Assembly (NCBI GenBank): GCA_018433345.1
Contig: JAHDRK010000062.1
Span: 1-33,275, forward strand
Reading direction: 5' to 3'
Length of the DNA: 33,275 nt
DNA from: Syntrophobacterales bacterium
Lineage (GTDB): Bacteria; Desulfobacterota; Syntrophia; Syntrophales; UBA2210
The translations under genes and the position numbers were made by a program. The notes beneath the pieces were generated by a model. That model was given only the letters and a program-made list of their open reading frames with translations. It was not told the origin of the DNA and did not search any database. Shown piece after piece: positions 8,103 through 16,063 of the stretch; within the stretch, counting starts at the first letter, position 1, and each line of letters starts with the position of its first letter.

Positions 8103-8855
8103 CTATTTTCTAAACCGGGCGATCCGATCCTCCGTGTCGGGGATGACAAATTCCGTCCCGAATTCAAGGGCGAGACTTTCATCGAGCGACAGGGATTCGT
8201 TTCGGTTATAGAGTTCCTTGTAGGCGGCTATGGAATCGGGACTGTTGGCCATGATCTTTTCCGCCGTCTTCTGGAGCGTTTCTTCCAGTTTATCGGGAGC
8301 CGCCGCCACGTTCACCAGGCCGATCCGTTCCGCCTCGCGGCCGTCTATGGCCTCCGCCGTGTATGAAAGTTCCCGCGCCTTTAGGTATCCCACGCGCCGG
8401 GGAAGCCTGGCGCTCATTCCCCAGGTGGGGCGGAGGGACCACTTGGCGTGAGTATCTCCGATCTTCGCCTTCTCAGAAGCAATCGCCATGTCGCAGGCCA
8501 GCATGATTTCGAGGGCGCCGGTAAAGCAGAATCCGTTGACCAGGGCGATCACCGGCTTCGGAACCGCCCTTATCTTATCGATAAGGGCCCTCGCGGGTAT
8601 ATCGAGGATGTCTCCCACCTTGCCGTTTTCAATCTTCCTTTCACCCAGGGCCTTTAGATCGACCCCGGCACAGAAAGCCCTTCCCGCGCCCGTGATAACG
8701 ATCACCCTTACATTCTCGTCTTTACCGGCCAGCCTGACCGCTTCCCCGGATTCTTCCAACATCTTCGGGGTTATGGCGTTCATCACGTCTGGACGATTCA
8801 ACGTGATCCGTCCGACGCCCTTTTCCATCGCATAAATTATGGTTTCATAAGACAT
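8103..8855 (-). CDS. Enoyl-CoA hydratase/isomerase (crotonase) family protein
   Basis: The 250-aa crotonase starts at the ATG at 8855 with AAAGGAGC upstream. It shows the CoA/oxyanion-hole segments AGRAFCAGVDLKAL and VNGFCFTGALEIMLACD. The first catalytic acid of hydratases is kept as Glu116. The position of the second, 20 residues on, is His136 in GDTHAKWSLRPTWG. It may therefore be an isomerase, hydrolase or decarboxylase-like member rather than a true hydratase. It is only distantly similar to the crotonase at 716 (e.g. FTGALEIMLACD against VGAGLDIISACD), so they are not recent duplicates. Its neighbours give no pathway. Confidence 0.85.
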   Translation of the reverse strand: MSYETIIYAMEKGVGRITLNRPDVMNAITPKMLEESGEAVRLAGKDENVRVIVITGAGRAFCAGVDLKALGERKIENGKVGDILDIPARALIDKIRAVPKPVIALVNGFCFTGALEIMLACDMAIASEKAKIGDTHAKWSLRPTWGMSARLPRRVGYLKARELSYTAEAIDGREAERIGLVNVAAAPDKLEETLQKTAEKIMANSPDSIAAYKELYNRNESLSLDESLALEFGTEFVIPDTEDRIARFRK

Positions 8856-8966
8856 GGGTTCAAAGCTCCTTTTTGAAAATATAAAGACACGTTGAATTCA
8901 TATTAAATTATTCGTTTGTCGTCTTTCCGTTCGTGATACTTCATGTCGAGGGACGAGCAACCGCCC

Positions 8967-9536
8967 TTATTCCAAACCTATACTGCCGGCCACCTTCCGC
9001 ATTCCTTCTATGGTCTCGGAAATCAGCTCGTCACGGTCGATGTTTAAAAGGCGGGCGCCTTTTTCGATGATTTCGCGATCCACACCGGCGGCAAACCTCT
9101 TGTCTTTCCATTTCTTTTTCACCGACGACAGGGTAAGGTCCATGACGCTACGGGACGGCCTTACCAGTGCGGCGGCGGCAACCAGACCGGTCAATTCATC
9201 CACGGCGTAGAGTGCCTTTTCCAAGTCCGATTTCGGCTCCACGTCAGTGAAGATCCCCCACCCATGACTCATGACGGCGCGCACGCACGACTCGGGCCAC
9301 CCTTCTTCCTCCAGTATCTCTCGACTCTTATGGCAGTGTTGATCGGGATATTGTTCGTAGTCCAAATCGTGAACCAGTCCCACGATGCCCCATTCGTCGG
9401 GGTCACCGCCGTACCTGGACGCGAGGTGCCTCATGACTCCTTCCACCGCAAGGGCATGGGTAATGAGTGCCTCGCTTTTGTTGTAACGCTTCAATAAATC
9501 CAGGGCCTCTTCCCGCGTAGGAATCTTGGTTTCCAT
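8967..9536 (-). CDS. HD-domain protein (HDIG-type predicted hydrolase)
   Basis: The 189-aa protein starts at the ATG at 9536, with GGAGG seven bases upstream; an upstream in-frame start at 9572 is weaker. HD motif residues are His28 (ALITHALAVE), His56-Asp57 (GLVHDLDYEQYPDQH) and Asp113 (LYAVDELTGLV). This is the compact HD form in which a conserved DYEQYP segment follows the HD pair. It is probably a cytoplasmic metal-dependent phosphohydrolase with unknown substrate. It is unrelated in detail to the HD gene at 5767. Confidence 0.85.
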   Translation of the reverse strand: METKIPTREEALDLLKRYNKSEALITHALAVEGVMRHLASRYGGDPDEWGIVGLVHDLDYEQYPDQHCHKSREILEEEGWPESCVRAVMSHGWGIFTDVEPKSDLEKALYAVDELTGLVAAAALVRPSRSVMDLTLSSVKKKWKDKRFAAGVDREIIEKGARLLNIDRDELISETIEGMRKVAGSIGLE

Positions 9537-9610
9537 GACAAAACCTCCTGCTATCGAATTGCCGCCTCTCACTCGGCCTTATGATAATAGATTTACCGCG
9601 AATTTTCTCA

Positions 9611-10147
9611 CTATCTCCTCAATTCCCATACTCCGAGCCAGCGATCCAGTTTTCCCGAGTCGATCCATGTCCGCAGTTCTTCCAAGACCGACCTGTCCGT
9701 AGGAAAGGCGAGATTATGGGGGAAATCGTATATGGAAAAGAAGGCGGCTTCGTCCGCGTCAGACCCGGCTCTGAGACCGCCGCCCTCGACGACGCCCCAG
9801 AACCATATACCCACTGTCTGTTTCTCTCTGTCGTGAAAATTCGAGTGGACGGCAAAGACCGGTCCTGTTCTCACGACCAGTCCCGTTTCTTCGAGCATTT
9901 CCCGCTCCGCCGCCTCCCGGACCTCTTCATCCCATTCCAGGTGGCCGCAGGGAATACACCACATCCCCTCGTATGACCCTATACGGCGGACCAAGAGTAT
10001 CTCGTCGTTTCGCATGACAATGACGGCCACGCCAACAGTAGGGTTACGGTAATGAACCAGGTCGCACCTGGGACAGTAGCAGCGGCTTATCCGCCCTACC
10101 ACATCCTCCAGAGGTCCTCCGCAGTGAGGGCAAAACCGAAAGCGCAT
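9611..10147 (-). CDS. Nudix hydrolase with N-terminal zinc ribbon
   Basis: The protein has 178 aa from the ATG at 10147, chosen because the zinc ribbon begins right after it ([11 protein letters not shown]). Cys6, Cys9, Cys25 and Cys28 make a CxxC...CxxC ribbon as in NADH-pyrophosphatase-like Nudix proteins. The Nudix box is complete at residues 68-90: G68, five residues, E74, seven residues, then REMLEETGL. This predicts Mg-dependent hydrolysis of a nucleoside diphosphate-linked compound. The upstream in-frame extension to 10249 lacks a ribosome site. About 255 bases without a gene separate it from the operon to its right. Confidence 0.9.
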   Translation of the reverse strand: MRFRFCPHCGGPLEDVVGRISRCYCPRCDLVHYRNPTVGVAVIVMRNDEILLVRRIGSYEGMWCIPCGHLEWDEEVREAAEREMLEETGLVVRTGPVFAVHSNFHDREKQTVGIWFWGVVEGGGLRAGSDADEAAFFSIYDFPHNLAFPTDRSVLEELRTWIDSGKLDRWLGVWELRR

Positions 10148-10402
10148 GCTCCACTCACCTTTCCGGCGTATCTCCCGCAAAAACACCGTTCTCGTAACAG
10201 CCTTAGCATATTTTTTTCTCAGAATCACGTCATCGCACTTGGACGACAAGCACTAAAGTCGGGAGAACTTGTATGGCAGCATAGTCTAAAACAAGAAGGA
10301 ACGGATCAAGGCCTTCGCCGGAATGATCAAAAAGGAAGATGCCCGTCACGGACTACGAGTCCGCGAAAATCGGATGAACTTTTTGACCGCCTCGGCGGTT
10401 GT

Positions 10403-10600
10403 CTATGGTCTTTTTCGTTTCTTCCTCTCGAAAAAGGCACACTCCATTCCCGAGCTTTCTTCCACCTCCAAGCAGGGGAGGCGCTTTGACATGAACCCCA
10501 TGGCCCGGCACCCGTAAGGGAAATGGGCATCGTAGGTGATATAAAAACGCCGGCAGAAAAAGCAGTGAATAAACTGGTCGACATGCATCTCCAGGGTCAT
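10403..10600 (-). CDS. Small four-cysteine protein (family often mislabelled uracil-DNA glycosylase)
   Basis: The 65-aa protein starts at the ATG at 10600 (GAGGGATCC in front). An alternative ATG at 10627 overlaps the stop of the upstream gene as ATGA and would add nine residues. The core HCFFCRRFYITYDAHFPYGC continues to RAMGFMSKRLP and SSGMECAFF. It carries Cys of a CxxC pair plus two further Cys, likely one zinc site. I recognise this pattern as a small conserved proteobacterial family that databases sometimes call uracil-DNA glycosylase; it is far too short to be one. Its place at the end of a helicase-exonuclease-RuvC-like operon suggests a nucleic-acid role. Confidence 0.75.
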   Translation of the reverse strand: MTLEMHVDQFIHCFFCRRFYITYDAHFPYGCRAMGFMSKRLPCLEVEESSGMECAFFERKKRKRP

Positions 10601-10623
10601 GGATCCCTCTATCCCCAATCTTT

Positions 10624-11235
10624 TCATCCGCGCCCGCGCCCGGTGCGGGAGTTTCCCTGCGTACTCCCGGCAACCTGAGCGGTCCGCCCCGGATCTTTCG
10701 CAGGCGGGTCCCATTTCCCCCGATCACCCGCCCTTGTCCCGGGTCCGACACCTATCCCCGGCGGCGGCCTGTTCAGCATTCCTGTTTCCAAGGCGCCCCA
10801 AAGACCGATCATAACGGCCTCGGCTGCGTCGTGACGAAGCGATGTCGGGCGCCGCGCCTGAGACCATTCTATAACTCTCCGGGCCGCTGCGAGGGCATTC
10901 CGTTTCGCGTCGGCGCCGCTCCGCCTGTCGCGAGGCAGGATCAGCTTTTCGCGCCAGACTTCGGCGGTTATCTGAATTATCCCGATCCGCCGTTTCTCCG
11001 CCTCGCCGATCCACAGTCGGGCCAGATCACCCCCACCCTCGACAACCAACCACTCCAAGTCCGGTTCGCTCTCCAGTATTGACTGTATACCGCGGCGCAG
11101 GCGGTTTCTATTTCCGAAATTTCGGGATCCGTACCAGCGGAGGCGCCCGTCGGTACCATACAGGGCCAGTCCCGTTTTAACGCCCAAGTCCACCGCCAGT
11201 AACGATCGTTCCTCTTCTTCCCCGCCGGAGGTCAT
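10624..11235 (-). CDS. RuvC-like / RNase H-fold putative nuclease
   Basis: The 203-aa protein starts at the ATG at 11235. It has the RuvC-type acidic residues in order: Asp16 in LLAVDLGVKTGLALYG, Glu66 in EWLVVEGGGD, and Asp136 with Glu139 in RHDAAEAVMIGLW. The 66/136 spacing resembles RuvC, but overall similarity is low, so it may be a nuclease or ATP-binding RNase H-fold protein rather than the Holliday-junction resolvase. The last ~50 residues are Gly/Pro/Arg-rich and look disordered. It lies between the exonuclease gene (69 bases upstream) and the four-cysteine gene, so it is probably co-transcribed with both. Confidence 0.75.
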   Translation of the reverse strand: MTSGGEEEERSLLAVDLGVKTGLALYGTDGRLRWYGSRNFGNRNRLRRGIQSILESEPDLEWLVVEGGGDLARLWIGEAEKRRIGIIQITAEVWREKLILPRDRRSGADAKRNALAAARRVIEWSQARRPTSLRHDAAEAVMIGLWGALETGMLNRPPPGIGVGPGTRAGDRGKWDPPAKDPGRTAQVAGSTQGNSRTGRGRG

Positions 11236-11303
11236 AACAATTCACCTGCAGAAAACCCGGGCGGTTCGTGAACCGCCCCTGCAAACATCGGGCATCCATC
11301 AGT

Positions 11304-12623
11304 TCATTCTGCATCGCGCCCGCACCGCCGTAGGAGCCTCGACCGCCGGTAAAGCAGGTCATCCCGCTCGTCCGGCGTCGCCCCGCCGCGCTCCAAGGCC
11401 AGGTCCACCACTTCCAGCGCCCCCTTGAAATCACGAGCCCGATGTTCGCACCACTTGGCCAATTCCACCGTTGCGAAAAAATCTCCCAGCCGGTGTTCGA
11501 GCATCCATTCCCAGAGCCTTCGTGCCTTGTCCCACTCCCCCCGCCGCTTGTGGATCAATGACAGTTCCCGTGCCGCTTCATGAACGACCAGCCCCATCGT
11601 TTCCCACTGACCTTCTTGCAGAAGAAACTCGAGCATCCGCCTTGCGCCCCCTTCGTCGCCGCGGTTAAGCCTGAGGCGTGCAGCCGCGAGCAGATCCTCC
11701 TCCATTTCACGCCGGTTTCTTGGATCAGCGTCCACCAGTCCGGCCAGGTGCGTGGACAGGGCCGCCATGGACACCAGATCAAACCGGTTGTGTTCGAAGA
11801 CATCGCGCATAAGCTCCCCGTCCCGACACCGAAGCCACTCGAAATAGCGCGCCGGTATCTCGTGACCCGGGACATCGTCGCGGCGCCGGAAGAAAAGCAC
11901 TTGTTCCTCAAGCGTACCCAGCCGACAATTTTCGAGTCGATGCCCCAGGAGCCGCCGCGATGGGAAGAGGAGGTCCAGGTGGGGCAGATCGCCGAAGGGA
12001 TCGGCCAAGCGGTTCATGACGAACCGCGCGGACAAAAGCCCCACATCAAAGGCCTTGCCGTTGAAGGTGACAAGAAACCCCTTCTCTTTCACGATCTCCC
12101 GAAGCAGCCGGAGCCCAGCCGCCTCGTCGGCAAAATCCCTGAGAAATATCTGGCGGATCACCAGGGACGATCCCTCGAACCATCCCAGACCGATAAGAAA
12201 GGCCGTCGTTCCCGTGCCGCCGGAAAGCCCCGTGGTTTCAGTGTCCAGGAAGAGTGCGTCACGGGGGTTCAAATCAGTCAGGCGGCCATCCCGGGCAAGG
12301 AGCGCAAGGTGCTCCATGGCGAAGCGCTTCATTTCCGCCACGGTCATTTTACCGTACCGTTCGGCCCCCTGGAGAACTTCGTCTCTTACCAAACAGGCGC
12401 CCCTGTCGTTTTCCAATATCGAACCGCCGACAACCTCCAAAATATCTTTTGCCCCGTCCTCTCGAAACACCCGTTCCTGGAGGGGGGCGATCCTTTGGGT
12501 CCGCCGCTCCATGACGGCGTCGATACGCCGCCGAAGGTCGCTCACGATTTCGCTGCGCCCTCCCTTGCCGGCTACTTTCTCTTCCTCCCCCGTAAGACGC
12601 TTGAGCCTGTCCATTACAGTCAT
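11304..12623 (-). CDS. mrfB: MrfB/YprB-like DEDDh 3'-5' exonuclease with TPR-like C-terminus
   Basis: The 439-aa protein has a 110-residue N-terminal leader and then an RNase H-like exonuclease domain at about 120-300. Catalytic candidates are Asp127 and Glu129 (LFLDTETTGLSGG), Asp193 (NGKAFDVGLL), and the pair His278/Asp282 (EHNRFDLVSM), a DEDDh arrangement. The C-terminal ~130 residues are helical with a repeated ARRLWEWMLEHRLGD pattern, like TPRs. The start ATG at 12623 shares its A with the TAA of the helicase gene (TAATG), so translation is coupled. In Bacillus subtilis, MrfA helicase and MrfB exonuclease form a mitomycin C repair pathway; the same gene pair is seen here. Confidence 0.85.
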   Translation of the reverse strand: MTVMDRLKRLTGEEEKVAGKGGRSEIVSDLRRRIDAVMERRTQRIAPLQERVFREDGAKDILEVVGGSILENDRGACLVRDEVLQGAERYGKMTVAEMKRFAMEHLALLARDGRLTDLNPRDALFLDTETTGLSGGTGTTAFLIGLGWFEGSSLVIRQIFLRDFADEAAGLRLLREIVKEKGFLVTFNGKAFDVGLLSARFVMNRLADPFGDLPHLDLLFPSRRLLGHRLENCRLGTLEEQVLFFRRRDDVPGHEIPARYFEWLRCRDGELMRDVFEHNRFDLVSMAALSTHLAGLVDADPRNRREMEEDLLAAARLRLNRGDEGGARRMLEFLLQEGQWETMGLVVHEAARELSLIHKRRGEWDKARRLWEWMLEHRLGDFFATVELAKWCEHRARDFKGALEVVDLALERGGATPDERDDLLYRRSRLLRRCGRDAE

Positions 12624-14980
12624 TACCGGTTCACCATTAAGTCAACAATTGCATGGGCGACCGTTTTGGCCTTGGGCCCCACTTCAAGGGTGGGTCCCAC
12701 GCAGCTCGGGCATCCATGTGCACAGGGGCAGCTCTCAATGAGACTGCGAGCCGATTCGATAAGCTCGTCGTGGCGTTCGAAAAGCAGTTCCGAAAAGCCG
12801 ATTCCCCCCGGATAGACTTCGAAAATAAATATTGTGGGATCGAAATCGTCATCTCCGGGCGGCACCCGGCCCGGGATGTCCGCCATTGACCGGCCCGCCG
12901 CCCCTTTCTGCATGAACCACCGTCCGCTCTTGTCACCGATGCAGCGGTCCATGTCCCGGATATCAGCCATGAGAAGCATGGCCGATAAGTGATGAAGGCA
13001 ATAGGCAAGTCCGTTCATGCCGTCGATGATCTCGGCCCTGGTGAAAGGAAGCCCGCCCAGTGTCTCCCTGGGGATGGTAAACCAATAACTGGTGGTATGC
13101 AGGTCGTTTTCGGGGAGATTAACGTCGCCGTAGCCGACGTTTTCCGAGGTGTAGAATTTGATTTTCTTGTAACCCACCACCTTGCGCACCACCTGCACCT
13201 CGCCCTGTTCAACCACCACAGGGGGCCGGTACGATCGGTCGAATTCGTCTATGACCCTCACATTGGTGTAGGTCATGGCATCTGTGTAATAATCCACATC
13301 CACCCTGTGGACATAGGCCTTTTTCCGTTCAAGGTCCAAGGAGTCCACGTGATATTGCTGGGATTCCACCATATAGACAGCCTCGTCGTGCACCGTGGTA
13401 AAGGCGCTGTCCCAGTCCACCTCGGCGATGATGCGGTGATCGCCCCTGTCGGTGGTATCCACCACGACCACGTTTTCCGGGTTGATGCTCCGCAGGCTGA
13501 CCTCGTCGGCGGGATAGCTTTCCGCGGACCAGTGCCACCTGTCGTCCACCCGGTGGAGCACGCCCTTTTCCTCGAGATAGCCGAGCAGCTCCTCGATATT
13601 TTCCGCCCCGAACCGTTCGTCCCGCCGAAAAGGCAGTTCAAAGGCGGCGCTCTTCAGGTGGTGGAGCAGGATAAGAAGGTTGTCGGGATTGATCCGGCAG
13701 TGTTCCGGCGATCGGGAAAAGAAGTAATCGGGGTTCTCGGCGATGTATTGGTCCATGGGGTTGCTTCGGGCCACGAGAACTGCTAGGCTGCGGCCGCGGC
13801 GGCGCCCCGCGCGCCCCGCCTGCTGCCAGGTGGCTGCGATGGAGCCGGGATATCCCACCATTATGCAGGCCTCCAGGTCGCCGATATCGATGCCCAGTTC
13901 CAGTGCGTTGGTGCTTACCACCCCCATGACCTTCCGGTCCCGCAGACCCGCTTCGATGCGTCTTCGCAGGTTGGGAAGATAGCCGCCCCGGTACCCGGTC
14001 ACCCGGTCATCGTCCACCGGTTTGCCCTTGCAGAAACGGTCCTTCAAGTACTTGGTGAGCACCTCCACGTTGAGGCGACTAGTGGTGAAGATGATGGTCT
14101 GGATATCGTTTTCGATCAGCTCCGTGGCCATGTTCCGGGCAGGCATCATGGCCGACTGCCGGATACCAAGTTCACGGTTGACGATAGGCGGATTGTAGAA
14201 AATGAAGGTACGTCCCGCCCGGGGAGCACCGCTTTGGTCGATCAGTTCCACGGGGCGTTCCAGGAGCCGCTCGGCGTGTTCCTTCGGGTTTGCCACCGTG
14301 GCGGAACAGCAGATGAATACCGGGTCGGCCCCGTAAAACCGACATATCCTGGAAAGGCGGCGGATCACGTTGGCGAAATGGCTGCCGAAGACGCCCCGGT
14401 AGACGTGCAATTCGTCGATCACCACGTACCGAAGGTTCATGAACAGCTTCTGCCACTTCGTGTGGTGGGGCAGAATACCCGCGTGAAGCATGTCGGGATT
14501 GGTGACCACCACGTGGCCCCGCCGGCGGATCGCCTCTCGGGCGTCGCCGGGGGTGTCGCCGTCGTAGGTGTAGGTGCCGATGTTCGCCGCCGTTTCGTTG
14601 ATCAGGCCGTGCACCTCGTGCATCTGGTCCTGGGCGAGGGCCTTGGTGGGAAAGAGATAGAGCGCCCGCGTATCTGGTTCTTCCAGGATGCCCTGAAGCA
14701 CAGGGATGTTGTAACAGAGGGTCTTGCCGCTCGCCGTGGGAGTGACAAGCACCACGTTCCGGCCCTGGCGGACCAGCTCCACGGCACGGGCCTGGTGACT
14801 GTAAAGACGAGCGATTCCGTCCTTTCCCAGGGCGGTCCGGAGACGGGGATCCAGCCAATCGGGAAAAGGCTCGAAACATCCCTCCGAGGGAGGAATCCGT
14901 TTCAACGCTCGAATATTTTCCGTAAAGCGCCTGTCCGATTCCTTCCGGGCAAGCCACTCGTCCAGGGTCAGTTTCGCCAT
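12623..14980 (-). CDS. mrfA: MrfA/YprA-like superfamily 2 helicase with C-terminal zinc-binding domain
   Basis: The 785-aa DEAD/DEAH-type helicase is full length for the YprA/Hrq1 group. Q-like motif LYSHQARAVELV and Walker A TPTASGKT lie at residues 58-87. Walker B is VVIDELHVYRG at about 186-196. RecA2 motifs include FTTSRLNVEVL, TNALELGIDIGDLEAC and QQAGRAGRR. The C-terminal MrfA/DUF1998 domain ends with the cysteine cluster SCPCAHGCPSCVGP. It acts as an ATP-driven DNA translocase, probably loading the adjacent exonuclease on damaged DNA. It is the first gene of the operon, and its ATG at 14980 has only a weak GGCGGGG site. Confidence 0.92.
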   Translation of the reverse strand: MAKLTLDEWLARKESDRRFTENIRALKRIPPSEGCFEPFPDWLDPRLRTALGKDGIARLYSHQARAVELVRQGRNVVLVTPTASGKTLCYNIPVLQGILEEPDTRALYLFPTKALAQDQMHEVHGLINETAANIGTYTYDGDTPGDAREAIRRRGHVVVTNPDMLHAGILPHHTKWQKLFMNLRYVVIDELHVYRGVFGSHFANVIRRLSRICRFYGADPVFICCSATVANPKEHAERLLERPVELIDQSGAPRAGRTFIFYNPPIVNRELGIRQSAMMPARNMATELIENDIQTIIFTTSRLNVEVLTKYLKDRFCKGKPVDDDRVTGYRGGYLPNLRRRIEAGLRDRKVMGVVSTNALELGIDIGDLEACIMVGYPGSIAATWQQAGRAGRRRGRSLAVLVARSNPMDQYIAENPDYFFSRSPEHCRINPDNLLILLHHLKSAAFELPFRRDERFGAENIEELLGYLEEKGVLHRVDDRWHWSAESYPADEVSLRSINPENVVVVDTTDRGDHRIIAEVDWDSAFTTVHDEAVYMVESQQYHVDSLDLERKKAYVHRVDVDYYTDAMTYTNVRVIDEFDRSYRPPVVVEQGEVQVVRKVVGYKKIKFYTSENVGYGDVNLPENDLHTTSYWFTIPRETLGGLPFTRAEIIDGMNGLAYCLHHLSAMLLMADIRDMDRCIGDKSGRWFMQKGAAGRSMADIPGRVPPGDDDFDPTIFIFEVYPGGIGFSELLFERHDELIESARSLIESCPCAHGCPSCVGPTLEVGPKAKTVAHAIVDLMVNR

Positions 14981-15145
14981 TCCCCGCCGCCGACTTTCAG
15001 GAATTTTCCATTTGAATCCCGAAAAGTATAAGAGGGCGGACAGAAGCCTGTCAAGAAGGAATAAGGGACGGGGAAACGCGGTTAACTAATCAACTTGACG
15101 TAGACCATTTCCCTGCTAATATTCTTTAATTATATCCTATGCCGC

Positions 15146-15217
15146 GACAGGAAAAAGGGGACAGGCTGCTTTTTGCAGTTAGACAGGAAAAAGGGGACAG
15201 GCTGCTTTTTGCAGTTA
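15146..15217. repeat. Two tandem 36-bp repeats (RAYT/REP-type left end)
   Basis: Units at 15146-15181 and 15182-15217 are identical over 36 bases. Each contains AAAAAGGGGACAGGCTGC. The same word recurs inverted at 15507-15532. This GGGGACAGG-type terminal sequence is familiar from REP-associated tyrosine transposase elements. Confidence 0.8.
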
Positions 15218-15231
15218 TAAAGGGGTGACTG

Positions 15232-15535
15232 ATGCCGAGGGTCGCCGGAGGGTTGGCGGGTAATCATGTTTATCGTGTCCTCAACCATGGCGAGGGGGGC
15301 GGGAAGTTTTTCATAAAAACGGTGATCATGAGGCCTTTATCGACCTCATGAAAAAGGCGAAGGAGATGGAACCACCGCGGGAGTGGGGGAGTGGCAAACG
15401 CCAATCATCTTACGGCCCGGCCGATCGGCGGATCATCGTGAGCCAAGAATTGAGGCTGGAATCGAGACTCAGCCCGAAGGGGAGGCAGAAAAAGGACGTC
15501 GTCGATGCAAAAAAGCAGCCTGTCCCCTTTTTGTG
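15232..15535 (+). pseudogene. Decayed REP-associated tyrosine transposase (Y1/IS200-like, RAYT)
   Basis: The ATG at 15232 opens with MPRVAGGLAGNHVYRVLNHG, a typical RAYT N-terminus. A one-base loss near 15309 in a T-run shifts the frame. Reading then continues as HKNGDHEAFIDLMKKAKEM, as expected for RAYTs. It jumps straight to C-terminal-like sequence (RLESRLSPKGRQKK) and ends KKQPVPFL at 15533-15535. The HUH/tyrosine catalytic centre, about 100 residues, is missing. The final codons lie within the inverted terminal repeat, a usual feature of these elements. It cannot encode an active transposase. Confidence 0.75.
15507..15532. repeat. Inverted terminal copy of the RAYT repeat
   Basis: The segment is the reverse complement of the GGGGACAGGCTGC word in the tandem repeats at 15146-15217, with one extra T/A in the homopolymer. 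Together they bracket the transposase remnant, so the element spans about 15146-15535. Confidence 0.75.
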
Positions 15536-15554
15536 AAGGAAGGAGGTTGAATTT

Positions 15555-15845
15555 ATGAAAATGTTTTTTTTTATTTATCCTGATTACTTCGACAAACGCG
15601 TTACAAATGAGTTGAAACAAGCCGGTTTTAGGAAGTATACGAAAGTGCATGGTACAACCGGTGAGGGCGAAGAAACGGATGCGAAATTAGGCACCCATTA
15701 CGCGCCCGGCAAGAACAACTCGCTCTTTATGGCTGTATCAGATGAGGATGTTTCTTCCCTTCTCGAAATTGTGCAGAAACTGAGGCAACAATATCCTACA
15801 GGCGGATTCAGGGCATTTACTTTTCCTCTGGAAGAATGCATTTAA
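15555..15845 (+). CDS. PII-like (PG0541-type) signalling protein
   Basis: The 96-aa protein has a strong GGAGG site nine bases before its ATG. It follows the ferredoxin-like PII fold: strand MKMFFFIYP, helix DKRVTNELKQAG, then KYTKVHGTTGEGEE, a loop GTHYAPGKNNSLFMAV, helix EDVSSLLEIVQKLRQQYP, and a final strand FRAFTFPLEE. I recall the pattern 'GxGE...LGTH.wPGKN' from the PG0541 transporter-associated PII-like family. Relatives often sit beside RND efflux genes; none is present here, so it looks orphaned. It has no uridylylation T-loop tyrosine motif of GlnB. The RAYT remnant lies just upstream. Confidence 0.8.
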   Translation: MKMFFFIYPDYFDKRVTNELKQAGFRKYTKVHGTTGEGEETDAKLGTHYAPGKNNSLFMAVSDEDVSSLLEIVQKLRQQYPTGGFRAFTFPLEECI

Positions 15846-15945
15846 GGGCATATCGGACACGCACTTAAAAATATCTATTCATCCTTGTTCAATCCGGCAT
15901 GAATGTTCCTCTGCGACAGCATAGCTACGGCAGCTTGCGTTCGTC

Positions 15946-16041
15946 TCAGAGGTCATCGGGGAAATCCGGATCGTAAACGGTGTTGCACCCGGCCCCATTG
16001 CCCGGGCACCGGATGACGAACCGGTGGGAACGGTGATTCAC
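15946..16041 (-). CDS. Possible 31-aa ORF or gene remnant
   Basis: A GTG at 16041 opens 31 codons with high G/C at third positions, reading RFVIRCPGNGAGCNTVYDP and ending in an acidic DDL. The CxxxxxxC arrangement and codon use look protein-like. There is no convincing ribosome site, and a 13-base palindrome (CGGTGATTCACCG, 16031-16043) covers the start. It may be the tail of a lost gene, a zinc-ribbon mini-protein, or chance. The frame is also open further upstream into the S-component gene. Confidence 0.25.
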   Translation of the reverse strand: MNHRSHRFVIRCPGNGAGCNTVYDPDFPDDL

Positions 16042-16063
16042 CGCCGATGGGGACAGCGGATTT

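Noticed and set aside
7533-8366. A 277-codon plus-strand frame spanning the methyltransferase and second crotonase
   Set aside because: It crosses two unrelated minus-strand genes and the gap between them, and its translation has no recognisable fold.
10403-10600. Uracil-DNA glycosylase annotation for the four-Cys protein
   Set aside because: At 65 residues it lacks every glycosylase motif; the name appears to be a propagated database label.
11580-12815. A 411-codon plus-strand frame opposite mrfB and the end of mrfA
   Set aside because: The minus strand encodes well-conserved exonuclease and helicase motifs here; the plus reading is a low-complexity mirror with no ribosome site.
15146-15217. 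CRISPR-like interpretation of the two 36-bp repeats
   Set aside because: The units are directly abutting with no spacers and belong to a RAYT-type end. No cas gene is present.
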